Shown here: one piece after another, positions 1 to 7,874 of the stretch | Position numbering within the stretch: position 1 is the first letter of the stretch | Layout: each line of letters opens with the position of its first letter | Assembly (NCBI GenBank): GCA_963736445.1 | Contig: CAVTOY010000009.1 | Span: 124,001 to 188,000, forward strand | Source: Thiosocius sp963736445 | GTDB taxonomy: Bacteria > Pseudomonadota > Gammaproteobacteria > Chromatiales > Chromatiaceae | Direction: 5' to 3' | DNA length: 64,000 nt | The notes under the pieces: generated by a model | Told to the model about the DNA's origin: nothing | Databases searched by the model: none | Seen by the model: the letters and a program-made list of their open reading frames with translations, nothing else | Position numbers and translations under genes: made by a program

Positions 1-615
1 TTCGATCGATGGCAGACCCTTAAACCAGACAAAGTCAGGGCGGGTCTTCAGTGATTGAAATGCCTGTTTGGCAAGGCGCTCGTACCTTTGGCCATACACA
101 CCGGCCCCGACGATCACGGCCACCCGCTCGGTGTCGGGATGCAGCGCCAATGCCAATTCCAGCGTGCCGGCGATGTCGGGATTGAAAGTGACGCCGGTCA
201 TGGTCGCCGGCAGTTTGTGTGCGTCCACGATGCGGCCATCCGCGTCGCAGAAAACGATCGGCACATCAGAAAACAGCTCCACTCCGTATTTCAACAGAAA
301 CAGGAATGCCGGCGTGAAGGTCGTGATGACCAGATCAGGCTGGTAGTCGCGATACTTAAGGGCATAACTGCGGCGCAACTCAGCGACGTAGTCTGCATCG
401 TCAACGCGCGTCAGATCAGGCGCTTCGACATCGATTTGGATTCGCAGGTCAGGCGCCGAGGCAAATCCCCGCACGATCCCGTTATACCAGTCCGTGTTCG
501 CTGGCAGGCTGCTTCTGTGCGAATGCAACACGAGCACCCGGTAGGGCTCGCCGCGATCTTGGGCCGGCAGCGCGGCGGAAATGAACAAGAGAACGAGGAG
601 TGCAGCGATCCGCAT
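1..615 (-). CDS. Periplasmic-binding-like sensor protein, N-terminal part, cut by window edge
   Basis: Reading the minus strand from an ATG at 615 gives 205 codons without a stop, running off the left edge. Residues 1-19 form a signal peptide (MRIAALLVLLFISAALPAQ). The mature part begins with a beta-strand like VLVLHSH and contains alternating strands such as DLVITTFTPAFLF, VPIVFCDAD and VAVIVGAGVYG. That is the Rossmann-like pattern of the ABC-transporter substrate-binding-like domain found alone or as the periplasmic sensor of histidine kinases. Because the C-terminus is missing, I cannot tell a free binding protein from a membrane-bound kinase. The next gene to the right is almost 1 kb away. 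Confidence 0.6.
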   Translation of the reverse strand, partial: MRIAALLVLLFISAALPAQDRGEPYRVLVLHSHRSSLPANTDWYNGIVRGFASAPDLRIQIDVEAPDLTRVDDADYVAELRRSYALKYRDYQPDLVITTFTPAFLFLLKYGVELFSDVPIVFCDADGRIVDAHKLPATMTGVTFNPDIAGTLELALALHPDTERVAVIVGAGVYGQRYERLAKQAFQSLKTRPDFVWFKGLPSIE

Positions 616-1071
616 CGGGCTCACCGGGCCTGAGCAGAATATCGTGTTGCGCCAGCGCTGGAGGGTGCAGGTCGGCTCGACATTGCGGCCCCGCCGTGCT
701 GGACTGTATGGGATTGGTTTCATGCTTCTGAGGATACCGTCAACCGTCGTTAGACCAAAGACTTATGCTCGGCCAAGTGAGGCAACCGCAGTGCGCGTTT
801 GGGATAGGTTCAGGGGACAGTATAATTAACCTTACTCACGGAATAGAGGAAGTTAGGTTTACTGTTTCATGAACGCCCCTGAACACCGCCCCTCTCCCCT
901 GAACGCGACGATACTTGGAGACCGCATCCGCCCTGCTCTGGGCCAATGCCCGCAACAGCCGGTCGGTCTAGTGGGCCAAGCCGCGGTCCGATCGGCAGAA
1001 CTGGCCACGGACTGGCTGCTGATTAGAATGTCTCGAACAGAAATATCTTGCCTTCGTCGGGCCAATTCAGG

Positions 1072-1171
1072 CAGCGTCGCCGCCCCAAAATGGGTCAGGC
1101 GATGCGCGAGGAGAGACGTTTGGCGACGCTGAAAGAACGACGAGCAACACTGCATGGCCCATTTTGGGGCG
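1072..1171. repeat. Nested inverted repeats (candidate IS end or structured RNA)
   Basis: Two interleaved perfect inverted repeats are visible. Arms of 14 bases lie at 1081-1094 (cgccccaaaatggg) and 1158-1171. Arms of 9 bases lie at 1072-1080 (cagcgtcgc) and 1123-1131. IS200/IS605 elements carry subterminal hairpins at their ends and a fragment of such a transposase lies 100 bases away, so a relict element end is a reasonable reading. A structured RNA is not excluded. Confidence 0.4.
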
Positions 1172-1271
1172 CAACCCGAAGGGACGGTGACATTGCCAGG
1201 CTAGACAGTGGCAATATTCGCCGCAACGCTCCAAATTGCGGGTCGATCGACCGGATGGCCGATTGCTGTCC

Positions 1272-1388
1272 CTACACAACATGAAAATCATCGTTCGGTT
1301 CCATCGGCTTCCAGTTCGTGATGTATTCCTGCCAGACCTCATCGGTCACACACCCTCTGCTCTCTACCGAATATCCCCGTGCCCAGCG
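1272..1388 (-). pseudogene. IS200/IS605-type transposase, C-terminal remnant
   Basis: The last 38 codons of a minus-strand frame read like the end of a Y1 (HUH) transposase. They contain the run RWARGYSVESRGCVTDEV, then a YI helix, then an acidic end with NDDFHVV and a stop. In family members this W-x-RGY...VTDEV...YI pattern follows the catalytic tyrosine region. The catalytic HUH motif and the tyrosine are absent, and the codons before position 1388 show no further similarity. This is a relict of about a quarter of a transposase, inferred by eye. Confidence 0.5.
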
Positions 1389-1400
1389 ATGCCGGCCCCG

Positions 1401-1456
1401 GTCGTAGGTCAGGCTGCGCCTGACGGATGATCGGCCGTCACAGCCGGCCCTACGAC
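1401..1456. repeat. Small palindromic repeat
   Basis: The block is bounded by 8-base inverted arms, gtcgtagg at 1401-1408 and cctacgac at 1449-1456. It contains a hairpin with a 7-base stem, gtcaggc at 1408-1414 pairing with gcctgac at 1418-1424 across a 3-base loop. The layout resembles a REP- or MITE-like unit. I saw no second copy in this window. Confidence 0.4.
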
Positions 1457-1574
1457 ACCTGCAGTCCCAGACCGCATGACTTCCCCGCTTGTACGATTCC
1501 ATTCGCCCAGCTTATCTCACCGGAACTGTCCGTCGCCTAAAGGCGAGGGGTTTGCAGATCCCCTATCGGGGACT

Positions 1575-2102
1575 CTAAAGGTGCATCCAGGCGTCCTGCA
1601 GGATCACGAACAAGAACGCCGTCGAACAGCCAAACATCAGCACCCCCGTGATCGCGATCAGCGTCCCGAGATGTCGCCAAGGATACTTCAGCAGGATGTC
1701 GCCGTAGCCCAGCGTCGTGATCGACGCGGCGGTGAAGTAGATGCCTTCCGTAATGCTTGGTAACAGCCGCGTCCCGCGCAAGAACAGGCCCCATACCGCG
1801 GCCTGCGCCAGGTGCGCCAACATCAGCGCCAGGAAGGACCAAAGGAGGAAGACCTTGCCTGTATGTCGAGATCCCAGATGCTCCAGCAGCCATGGCTTGT
1901 AACGGACAATCTCGCTGATCACATCGAAGATCACGAACACATGAAAATAGAACAGCACAAGCGCCAGCAGCAGTGCAAAGGCATAGATCCCGCCAATCCT
2001 TCTACGGGAAGGAATAAGATGCTTGTCTATCTTTTGACTATCTGACGTGTTTTGACGCACATCTCGGTTTCCGGAAAGTGTTTCCAATGGCTTGATGTTC
2101 AC
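1575..2102 (-). CDS. Two-pore-helix-type potassium channel protein
   Basis: This is a 175-residue membrane protein with an ion-channel pore. A hydrophobic segment at about 36-62 and another at 84-108 precede the pore loop. The loop carries the selectivity-filter sequence TTLGYGD at 129-135, and a final helix spans about 144-168. This is the Ion_trans_2 arrangement of prokaryotic K+ channels. There is no RCK or cyclic-nucleotide domain, so gating is unknown. I chose the GTG at 2102 because AAGGAGG lies eight bases upstream; longer in-frame starts have no such site. It lies near a ClC gene, in a stretch rich in ion transport. Confidence 0.75.
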   Translation of the reverse strand: MNIKPLETLSGNRDVRQNTSDSQKIDKHLIPSRRRIGGIYAFALLLALVLFYFHVFVIFDVISEIVRYKPWLLEHLGSRHTGKVFLLWSFLALMLAHLAQAAVWGLFLRGTRLLPSITEGIYFTAASITTLGYGDILLKYPWRHLGTLIAITGVLMFGCSTAFLFVILQDAWMHL

Positions 2103-2270
2103 TCGTGTAGCCTCCTTCAGGGCCGACATCAATCCCATAGCAGCGGGTGTAGTCGTCCGGGCAATCGCCCCTGGGGGTTCTTGTCGGTACCTTCTAATTT
2201 TTGTGAGCAGCATAAGAAAATGAGAAGCATGGGAGGCCCTTGAATGACAGTGCTTTAAGGCGATCAGCCA

Positions 2271-3590
2271 TTACATTGTCTTTGCTACGCCGATGGTGCG
2301 AGCCTTCATGGAATCGTAGATTGGCAAATTGCCCATCAATGTCGGAACGGCCATCGCCGCGAAAGAAGCCCAGAGCATTGGTAATGCCTGATTGAAGGCA
2401 CCGGTCATTTCGAAGATCAGGATCATGCCGGTAACTGGCGCTCGAACCGTTGCGGTTAAAAAAGCCGCCATACCGGCGATAGCAAAGGTGACTGGGGTGG
2501 CACCGGAATCTGCCACGAACTGTGGGCATAGCAGACCGAATCCCAAGCCAAGGCAGGCACCCAACGCAAGGATGGGCGCGAACAGGCCACCAGGCGTGCC
2601 CGCGGCATAGGACATTGGGCCGAGTAGAAACCGAACGGCGAAAATTATGGGTAGTGCTGTCAGCCCGATTCCACCGACGAGAGCCTGCTGGGAAATCGTA
2701 TCGCCGCCGCCAACCATGTGCGGGGCAAACCATGCTAGCGCACCCACCAGTGCACCGATAAAGAGTGCCCGAACCTCCGGTCGCCAACGGGTCAAACCGT
2801 CAAACAGTGCACAGGTTTTTATAATTAACCGGTTGTATGCAACCCCTGCCAACCCAGCCAGGATACCCAATAAGGCAAAGATGGGGCCGGTCCAGGAGCT
2901 GGGATTGGGGAGTTCTGCCACATTGAAATCAGGTTGCCTCCCGAGCAATAGTGATGCCACCGCGATGGCCGAACAGGAGGTGCCCAGTGCGGCGATGGCA
3001 ATCCGAATATCAAATCGACGGACCAGTTCCTCCAGCACGAATACCGCTCCGGCTATGGGGGCGTTGAAGGCCACGGCCAGCCCGGCACCGGCACCTGATG
3101 CGAAAAGGGCAATACGATCAGTGGTTGGAAGCCGAAAAATACTTCCCCAGAATTGGGCCAGGTTGGCGCCCATTTGCACGCTGGGACCTTCCCGTCCGAG
3201 CGCCAAACCGCCCCCTATGGCGAACAGGCCACCGATAAATTTGATGGGCAGCAGTAGCAGCGGGGCTGCGGGCAACTTCCCCTCAATGACCGCCTCGACG
3301 TGGGGAATACCGCTGCCAGCGGCAGGTTGCCCTGAACGCTGCACCAGCCAGGCAGCAAAAGCGGTGGTTGCTGCAACCGTGGCACAAACCAGAACGAACC
3401 CCAACATCGGCCACTGGTGGGCCCAGGTGATCGTGTCAGTGCGAGCAGTGTTCGTGTGTTGCAGTGCAACCCGAAAGCACCCGATGACGAAGCCGATTGC
3501 GGCACCGGTGAGAAGCGACAACACGGCCAGTTTCGCCAAGCCAAACATTCCACTTTCACTGACCTGGACTCCTTCGGGGTTCGTACTCAT
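2271..3590 (-). CDS. clcA: ClC-family chloride channel or H+/Cl- exchanger
   Basis: This is a 439-residue ClC protein of the inner membrane. The three signature selectivity motifs are present: GSGIP at 92-96, GREGP at 132-136 and GTPGGLFAP near residue 345. The gating glutamate is in GREGP. A second acidic site, the EEL of VLEELVRRF, corresponds to the internal proton glutamate of exchangers, which favours H+/Cl- antiport over passive flow. The tyrosine of LPIYDS near the C-terminus matches the central chloride-coordinating tyrosine. There are no CBS domains. It reads in the same direction as the K+ channel downstream. Confidence 0.9.
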   Translation of the reverse strand: MSTNPEGVQVSESGMFGLAKLAVLSLLTGAAIGFVIGCFRVALQHTNTARTDTITWAHQWPMLGFVLVCATVAATTAFAAWLVQRSGQPAAGSGIPHVEAVIEGKLPAAPLLLLPIKFIGGLFAIGGGLALGREGPSVQMGANLAQFWGSIFRLPTTDRIALFASGAGAGLAVAFNAPIAGAVFVLEELVRRFDIRIAIAALGTSCSAIAVASLLLGRQPDFNVAELPNPSSWTGPIFALLGILAGLAGVAYNRLIIKTCALFDGLTRWRPEVRALFIGALVGALAWFAPHMVGGGDTISQQALVGGIGLTALPIIFAVRFLLGPMSYAAGTPGGLFAPILALGACLGLGFGLLCPQFVADSGATPVTFAIAGMAAFLTATVRAPVTGMILIFEMTGAFNQALPMLWASFAAMAVPTLMGNLPIYDSMKARTIGVAKTM

Positions 3591-4047
3591 AGCTGGAAGA
3601 GTCTTGAGGTTTGAGGGAGTAGGGATTCAGTCATTCGCGTCTCTCCCTGGACCATGCGCAGCGCTCGAAAAGGTGAATGACGAATTAAGCCAGAGCAAAA
3701 AACTTCATGTATGGCAGCTAGTCAGCCTGTGCCTGACGAGCCTGGTTCTGGGATAGAGTATAAAGAATATAGATCGGGTGTCGAGAGTAAGTAACCAGCC
3801 TGCGGCCATTTAGAAAACAGGCTCGAGAACTCAAATAATCGAAGAGGTCGAAACCGATAAGTACAAGGGTTGCACCCCTTTCTTTTTAAACAAGCAAACT
3901 TGAAGGGAGTTTGCAGGCTGTAAACCTCGCTCTTCATTTCACAGACTAGAGCATACGATTCTTGAGTTTTGCCTGGTTGGGGAACATCGCCTGTACCTTG
4001 AAGGGCAGTTGTGAGTCGGCACCGTTGTCTGGCGTGATCACACGCTG
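3591..4047. other. Non-coding stretch between clcA and the RIT element
   Basis: I see no gene, RNA or terminator that I can support here. Bases 3760-3900 are somewhat AT-richer than their surroundings. The right edge runs into the inverted repeat at 4048-4215. Confidence 0.4.
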
Positions 4048-4194
4048 GCGCACCTGGCGGCGCAGGGCACGTACTTGCCGGGGTATGTCGAGGAGGAGTT
4101 CGAGGACTACCTCAAGTGCGGGTGTCTCGAGCACGGTTTTCTGCGGGTTAGCTGCGACACCTGTCATGCTGAGCACCTCATCGCTTTCAGCTGT
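4048..4194 (+). pseudogene. IS91-type transposase zinc-binding domain fragment, left flank of RIT
   Basis: On the plus strand this reads AHLAAQGTYLPGYVEEEF, then EDYLKCGCLEHGFLRV, then the cysteine pair of SCDTCHAEHL and the end AFSC. That is the N-terminal zinc-binding part of IS91/IS801-family transposases. Homology stops at the AFSC codons, exactly where the RIT element begins. Upstream the frame closes at a TGA. It forms a 168-base inverted repeat with 7534-7701; by hand count about 25 positions differ, many of them synonymous. No catalytic part of the transposase is present. Confidence 0.7.
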
Positions 4195-4215
4195 TGTCCG
4201 CAGAAGGAGACTATC
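4195..4215. repeat. RIT left terminal inverted repeat
   Basis: These 21 bases end in ggagactatc and pair with 7534-7554, with four mismatches by hand count. A related inverted motif at 4292-4303 could be a second recombinase binding arm. Confidence 0.6.
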
Positions 4216-4339
4216 TGCAGTTTTCGCTAGCAAGCAATGAAAATCGAAGTGGATGAAGGTCTTGGGTGACCGATAAGGCCACACTACTTGAGATAGTTTC
4301 TCCAGCAGGGGCAACGAAACGCTCCGGGGAGAAACCGTC

Positions 4340-5578
4340 ATGCAAACCTATTCCAAGCCGATTCCTGGGTTGTCAGCTATCCAGTCGGCAACGTTCATTG
4401 GGCTTTTCCGAGGCTACGAGCAGGAGCTTGTTGAGGCCGGGTATAACGGCCAGGTGGTGCGTCTACATCTTCGCTCGGTCGCGCACTTTGGTATCTGGCT
4501 CGAGCTCGAAGGCGTTGCGCTCGAGGCGATGGATGATCGAAGTGTCGCGGCGTTCGATCGGCACCGACTGAGCTGCCGGTGCCCGGGTGCATCGCGCGAT
4601 AACGGCCGACATGTCATCTGTTATATTCGCGGGTTACTGGCTTTTCTGCGCGAACGGCGCTTGGTTGCAGCCCATGCGCCACCCGATCCCCACCGATTAG
4701 TTTGCGGGTTTCTCGATTGGATGAGCGCGCAGCGGAGCGTCGTCGACACGACGCTTACCGCGTATCGATGTTACGGGACCGCGCTCGTCGACAGCCTTGG
4801 GGGCGATCCGCAGACGTACACGTCCCGCGATCTGCGGGACTTCGTCGCGCAGCGTTATCGTCACTACGGACGCCATTCGATCCGGATGGTCTTGGCCGCG
4901 GTGCGGATGTTCCTGCGCTACCTGGCTATGGAAGGTCGGTGCCGTCCAGGGCTCGAGCAGGCCCTCGTATCGCCAGCGAGCTGGTCACAACATTCCCTGC
5001 CGCGGGGTCTGTCCCCTGAGCAAGTCGAGCGCATCCTGGCGGCGTGCCCCTCGACGCCGAGAGGTATCCGCGACCGAGCGATCCTCCTTTTGTTGATCCG
5101 TCTTGGTTTGCGCGCCGGGGATGTCGCGGCGCTTCGCTTTTCCGATCTTGATTTTGAGGCCGGCACGATCCAGGTTGCCGGGAAAGGCGGCCGCGAGGTC
5201 CGGTTACCGCTCCCGCAGGACGTGGGCGACGCCCTATTGGAGTATTTCGATACCGCGCGGCCACGGGTGCCAAGCGCGCAGGTCTTCCTGCGCTCTGTGG
5301 CACCGTTCAAGCCATTCACGGGTGCTCAGGCCGGGCATGCGATCACCCATGTCGCCAGAGCTGCCTTGAAGCGTGCCGGTGTTCAACCGCCAATTCGCGG
5401 TGCCCACGTCTTCCGGCATACCGCCGCGTGTCAGATGCTGCGTCAGGGTGTCGGGCTCGAAGAGATTGCGGCCGTGCTGCGCCATCGATCGATCGAGACG
5501 ACTGCCCTGTACGCCAAGGTGGACCTGCAAGGGCTCGCGCAGGTTGTCCAACCCTGGCCGGAGGTGACGCCATGCTGA
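4340..5578 (+). CDS. Tyrosine recombinase, first gene of RIT trio
   Basis: This is a 412-residue phage-integrase-family recombinase that would cut and rejoin DNA through a covalent tyrosine link. Residues about 15-205 form the core-binding part and 225-395 the catalytic domain. All catalytic positions are visible: R258 in LGLRAGD, K282 in GKGG, H356 and R359 in HVFRHT, H382 in LRHRS and nucleophile Y391 in ALYAK. The next gene starts seven bases before its stop, implying coupled translation. It corresponds to RitA of described RIT elements by position and size. It looks intact. Confidence 0.88.
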   Translation: MQTYSKPIPGLSAIQSATFIGLFRGYEQELVEAGYNGQVVRLHLRSVAHFGIWLELEGVALEAMDDRSVAAFDRHRLSCRCPGASRDNGRHVICYIRGLLAFLRERRLVAAHAPPDPHRLVCGFLDWMSAQRSVVDTTLTAYRCYGTALVDSLGGDPQTYTSRDLRDFVAQRYRHYGRHSIRMVLAAVRMFLRYLAMEGRCRPGLEQALVSPASWSQHSLPRGLSPEQVERILAACPSTPRGIRDRAILLLLIRLGLRAGDVAALRFSDLDFEAGTIQVAGKGGREVRLPLPQDVGDALLEYFDTARPRVPSAQVFLRSVAPFKPFTGAQAGHAITHVARAALKRAGVQPPIRGAHVFRHTAACQMLRQGVGLEEIAAVLRHRSIETTALYAKVDLQGLAQVVQPWPEVTPC

Positions 5579-6483
5579 CCACGGCCGTCGATTCTTACCT
5601 CGCCATGCGTCGGGCCCTCGGTTATCGGCTCAGAGACACCGAGGTGATCCTCCGTGACTTTGCGGCGTTTGCCGACGCCAAGCAGGACAGCCACGTTGTC
5701 ACGCAGACAGTGCTCGAATGGATTCGGACGGCGAACAGCAGCCCGCTGAGAAGCTGTGTCCGGTTACGGACCGTCGTGCGCTTCGCACGCTACCTCCAGG
5801 CAGAAGACCAACGCCATGAGGTACCGCCAGAAAACGCTTTCGGTCGCCATCGGCCACAAAGACGGCCGCCCTTTCTCTTCACGCCCGCCGAGGTGGCGGC
5901 GCTCGTGCGTGCCGCACGGGCACTGGAGCCACAAGGCGCTTTGCGACCACACCTCTACAGCACGCTGTTTGGCCTCATCGCCTGCACAGGGCTGCGGATC
6001 TCCGAAGCACTCAACCTGCGGATCGAAGACGTGACGTCAGATGGTTTCATCGTTCGAAACGGCAAGTTTGCCAAGAGCCGACTGCTGCCGCTACACCCGA
6101 GCGCGAAGAGCCGGCTCGAGCACTACCTCGAGCATCGGTCGCAGGAGGCAAGCACCTGTCCCTTTGTCTTTATCTCCGGCAAGGGTGCCCAGCTGCACGC
6201 CAACACCGTCCGTCACGTCTTTCGTCGACTCGTGGACACCCTGGGCATCGCGCATAGCACGCGGCGCCCACGTATTCATGACTTGCGGTTCTACTTCGCT
6301 AACCAGGCCCTCACGCACTCACCGGCAGACCACCAGGGCATCTCTCACCACATGGTGGCGCTCACGACCTATCTCGGGCACCGCGATGCGCGCAATAGCT
6401 ACTGGTACCTCGAGGCCACACCCGCACTGTTTTCCAGGATCGCCGAGCGTTGCGAGGCCTTCGTGGACGGAGGCAACCCATGA
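5572..6483 (+). CDS. Tyrosine recombinase, second gene of RIT trio
   Basis: This is a 303-residue tyrosine recombinase. The start is the ATG at 5572, which overlaps the end of the preceding gene and is followed by a typical N-terminal helix (MLTTAVDSYLAMRRALGYRL). Catalytic positions are R142 in TGLRISE, H236 and R239 in HDLRF, H270 in YLGHRD and probably Y279 in YWYLE. The second histidine of the usual HxLRH box is replaced by phenylalanine. The region between HDLRF and LGHRD is longer than in XerC-like proteins. It matches RitB by position. Confidence 0.86.
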   Translation: MLTTAVDSYLAMRRALGYRLRDTEVILRDFAAFADAKQDSHVVTQTVLEWIRTANSSPLRSCVRLRTVVRFARYLQAEDQRHEVPPENAFGRHRPQRRPPFLFTPAEVAALVRAARALEPQGALRPHLYSTLFGLIACTGLRISEALNLRIEDVTSDGFIVRNGKFAKSRLLPLHPSAKSRLEHYLEHRSQEASTCPFVFISGKGAQLHANTVRHVFRRLVDTLGIAHSTRRPRIHDLRFYFANQALTHSPADHQGISHHMVALTTYLGHRDARNSYWYLEATPALFSRIAERCEAFVDGGNP

Positions 6484-7535
6484 CACCACTCGCACCCCTC
6501 GTCACGCGCTTTTTTCGGCATCATCTCGCGGTTGAGAAAGGCGCCAGCCAGCACACGATCGCGAGCTACAGCTATGCGTTCAAGTTCCTGTGCCGATATG
6601 TCAGCAATCGACTCGGCAAGGCTCCGTCGGCACTTGCCCCCGAGGATCTCGATGCGCACATGATTCGCGATCATCTGGCGCATCTGGAATCCGACTGCCG
6701 CAACACCCCGCGGACGAGAAACCTGCGCTTGACGGCTATCCGCTCGTTTATGAAGTACGTGGAATACGCGGTGCCTTCCGCGCTCGAGCAGACGCGCCAA
6801 GTCATGGCGATCTCGAACAAGCGGACCGAAGAGCGGCTGATCAACCACCTGACCCGGGAGGAAATGAAGGCCGTCCTCGATGCACCCAATCCCAGTACGC
6901 GAAGCGGCATCCGGGATCAGGCCATGCTCTATCTCGGCTTCGCCGCCGGATTGCGTGCCTCGGAGCTGGTCGGTCTGCGTCTCGACGACATCGAACTCGA
7001 TGGCCCGTACCCAAGTATTCTGGTCCGGGGAAAGGCCCGAAGCCAACGTCGACTTCCGCTGTGGAAGGAGGCCACGCGCGCACTGCGCGCTTGGCTGGCC
7101 GTCCGGGGTGCCGTCCCTACACCCGAAGTCTTCTTGAATGCGCGAGGAGAAGCCCTGACGACCTCAGGGTTCACCTACATCGTGAAGAAGCATGCCCGCG
7201 TGGCCGCCCAGCAGTGTCCGAACCTGTCGAAAAAGAATATCGCTCCGCATGTGCTTCGCCACACCTGCGCGATGATCAGCCTGCAAGCAACAGGAGATAT
7301 TCGAAAGGTTGCCATGTGGCTGGGACACTCCAGCCTGAAATCGACCGAAATCTACCTCAGGGCCGATCCGACGGAAAAACTCAACACCATCGAAAAGGCC
7401 CTACCGCCGGTCCTTCGTCGAGGTACGTTTCCCGTCGAAGACCAGCTCATCGCCTGGCTGTCTGGTCGGAAACTATCTGGAGTGAATCCTTGGGGGGAGA
7501 CGACAAATAACGAACTCGCACTCAGAGACTCTTGA
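6480..7535 (+). CDS. Tyrosine recombinase, third gene of RIT trio
   Basis: This is a 351-residue tyrosine recombinase starting at the ATG of an ATGA overlap with the preceding stop. An N-terminal SAM-like domain (about 5-110) precedes the catalytic domain. R159 (AGLRASE), K185 (RGKA), H257 and R260 (HVLRHT), H283 (LGHSS) and Y292 (EIYLR) form a complete active site. A basic C-terminal extension follows. The stop codon at 7533-7535 overlaps the right terminal repeat of the element. It matches RitC by position. The three proteins probably act together on the element ends. Confidence 0.87.
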   Translation: MTPLAPLVTRFFRHHLAVEKGASQHTIASYSYAFKFLCRYVSNRLGKAPSALAPEDLDAHMIRDHLAHLESDCRNTPRTRNLRLTAIRSFMKYVEYAVPSALEQTRQVMAISNKRTEERLINHLTREEMKAVLDAPNPSTRSGIRDQAMLYLGFAAGLRASELVGLRLDDIELDGPYPSILVRGKARSQRRLPLWKEATRALRAWLAVRGAVPTPEVFLNARGEALTTSGFTYIVKKHARVAAQQCPNLSKKNIAPHVLRHTCAMISLQATGDIRKVAMWLGHSSLKSTEIYLRADPTEKLNTIEKALPPVLRRGTFPVEDQLIAWLSGRKLSGVNPWGETTNNELALRDS

Positions 7536-7554
7536 TAGTCTCCCACTGGGGACG
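7534..7554. repeat. RIT right terminal inverted repeat
   Basis: This is the inverted partner of 4195-4215. It begins with gatagtctccc and contains the last two bases of the third recombinase's stop codon. Confidence 0.6.
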
Positions 7555-7771
7555 ACAGCTGAAAGCAATCAGGTGCTCGGCATGGCAGGTATCGCAGCGC
7601 ACGCGCAGAAAACCGTGCTCGAGACGCCCGCACTTGAGATAGTCTTCGAACTCTTATTCGACATACCCGGGGAGATCCGTGCCCTGTGCGGCCAGGTGCG
7701 CCTTGGAGGGAGGGTGGTTTTCCTCAACGATCTGATAAAGGAGGGTGCGCTCCGGGCGGTGGCGCACACAC
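7555..7771 (-). pseudogene. IS91-type transposase N-terminal fragment, right flank of RIT
   Basis: On the minus strand this reads HRPERTLLYQIVEEN, then AHLAAQGTDLPGYVE, a TAA stop, then EFEDYLKCGRLEHGFLRVRC and the end AFSC. It is the same zinc-binding N-terminal region of an IS91-type transposase as at 4048-4194, here slightly longer, inverted and carrying a nonsense codon. Both fragments point towards the RIT element and both stop at the same codons. A single insertion into one transposase gene cannot produce that arrangement. Confidence 0.7.
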
Positions 7772-7874
7772 GGCGGCGCGCTGCCACCCGAACTGACTTC
7801 CCTGCCTGCCGGCGAAGGCGACATGATCGCATCCTTGCGAAGTTATCCTGACGGGCATCGCCTACACACTGATA

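Larger units (their letters stand above)
616..1574. other. Gene-poor remnant region with repeats and a transposase scrap
   Basis: No intact gene is visible in these 959 bases. The stretch holds nested inverted repeats (1072-1171), a C-terminal fragment of an IS200-like transposase (1272-1388) and a palindromic repeat (1401-1456). A short AT-rich motif, ggggacagtataattaa, lies at 813-829; I have seen similar sequence beside Y1-transposase elements. The region looks like decayed insertion-sequence DNA. Confidence 0.5.
4195..7554 (+). mobile_element. Recombinase-in-trio (RIT) element
   Basis: Three tyrosine recombinase genes in the same direction overlap end to end (7 bases between the first two, 4 between the last two). 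Short imperfect inverted ends of about 21 bases bound them, at 4195-4215 and 7534-7554, each finishing in ggagactatc. Three overlapping site-specific recombinases between inverted ends is the definition of RIT elements. A further inverted copy of the end motif, gatagtttctcc, lies inside the left end at 4292-4303. No cargo genes are present. I infer the exact borders from where the flanking transposase homology stops. Confidence 0.8.

Noticed and set aside
55..633. Plus-strand open frame at the left edge
   Set aside because: The minus strand encodes a signal peptide and a Rossmann-like fold across the same bases, so the plus frame is its shadow.
801..830. Motif ggataggttcaggggacagtataattaa as a promoter
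   Set aside because: It contains tataat-like letters, but no gene follows within reasonable distance. Similar strings occur near Y1-transposase remnants, so I kept it only as a note in the region entry.
2647..3756. Plus-strand open frame of 369 codons
   Set aside because: It is antisense to clcA, whose motifs are complete. The plus-strand product is serine/alanine/proline-rich without recognisable domains.
3946..4341. Minus-strand open frame of 131 codons left of the RIT element
   Set aside because: It covers the reverse strand of the IS91 transposase fragment, and no family resemblance was seen in its own translation.
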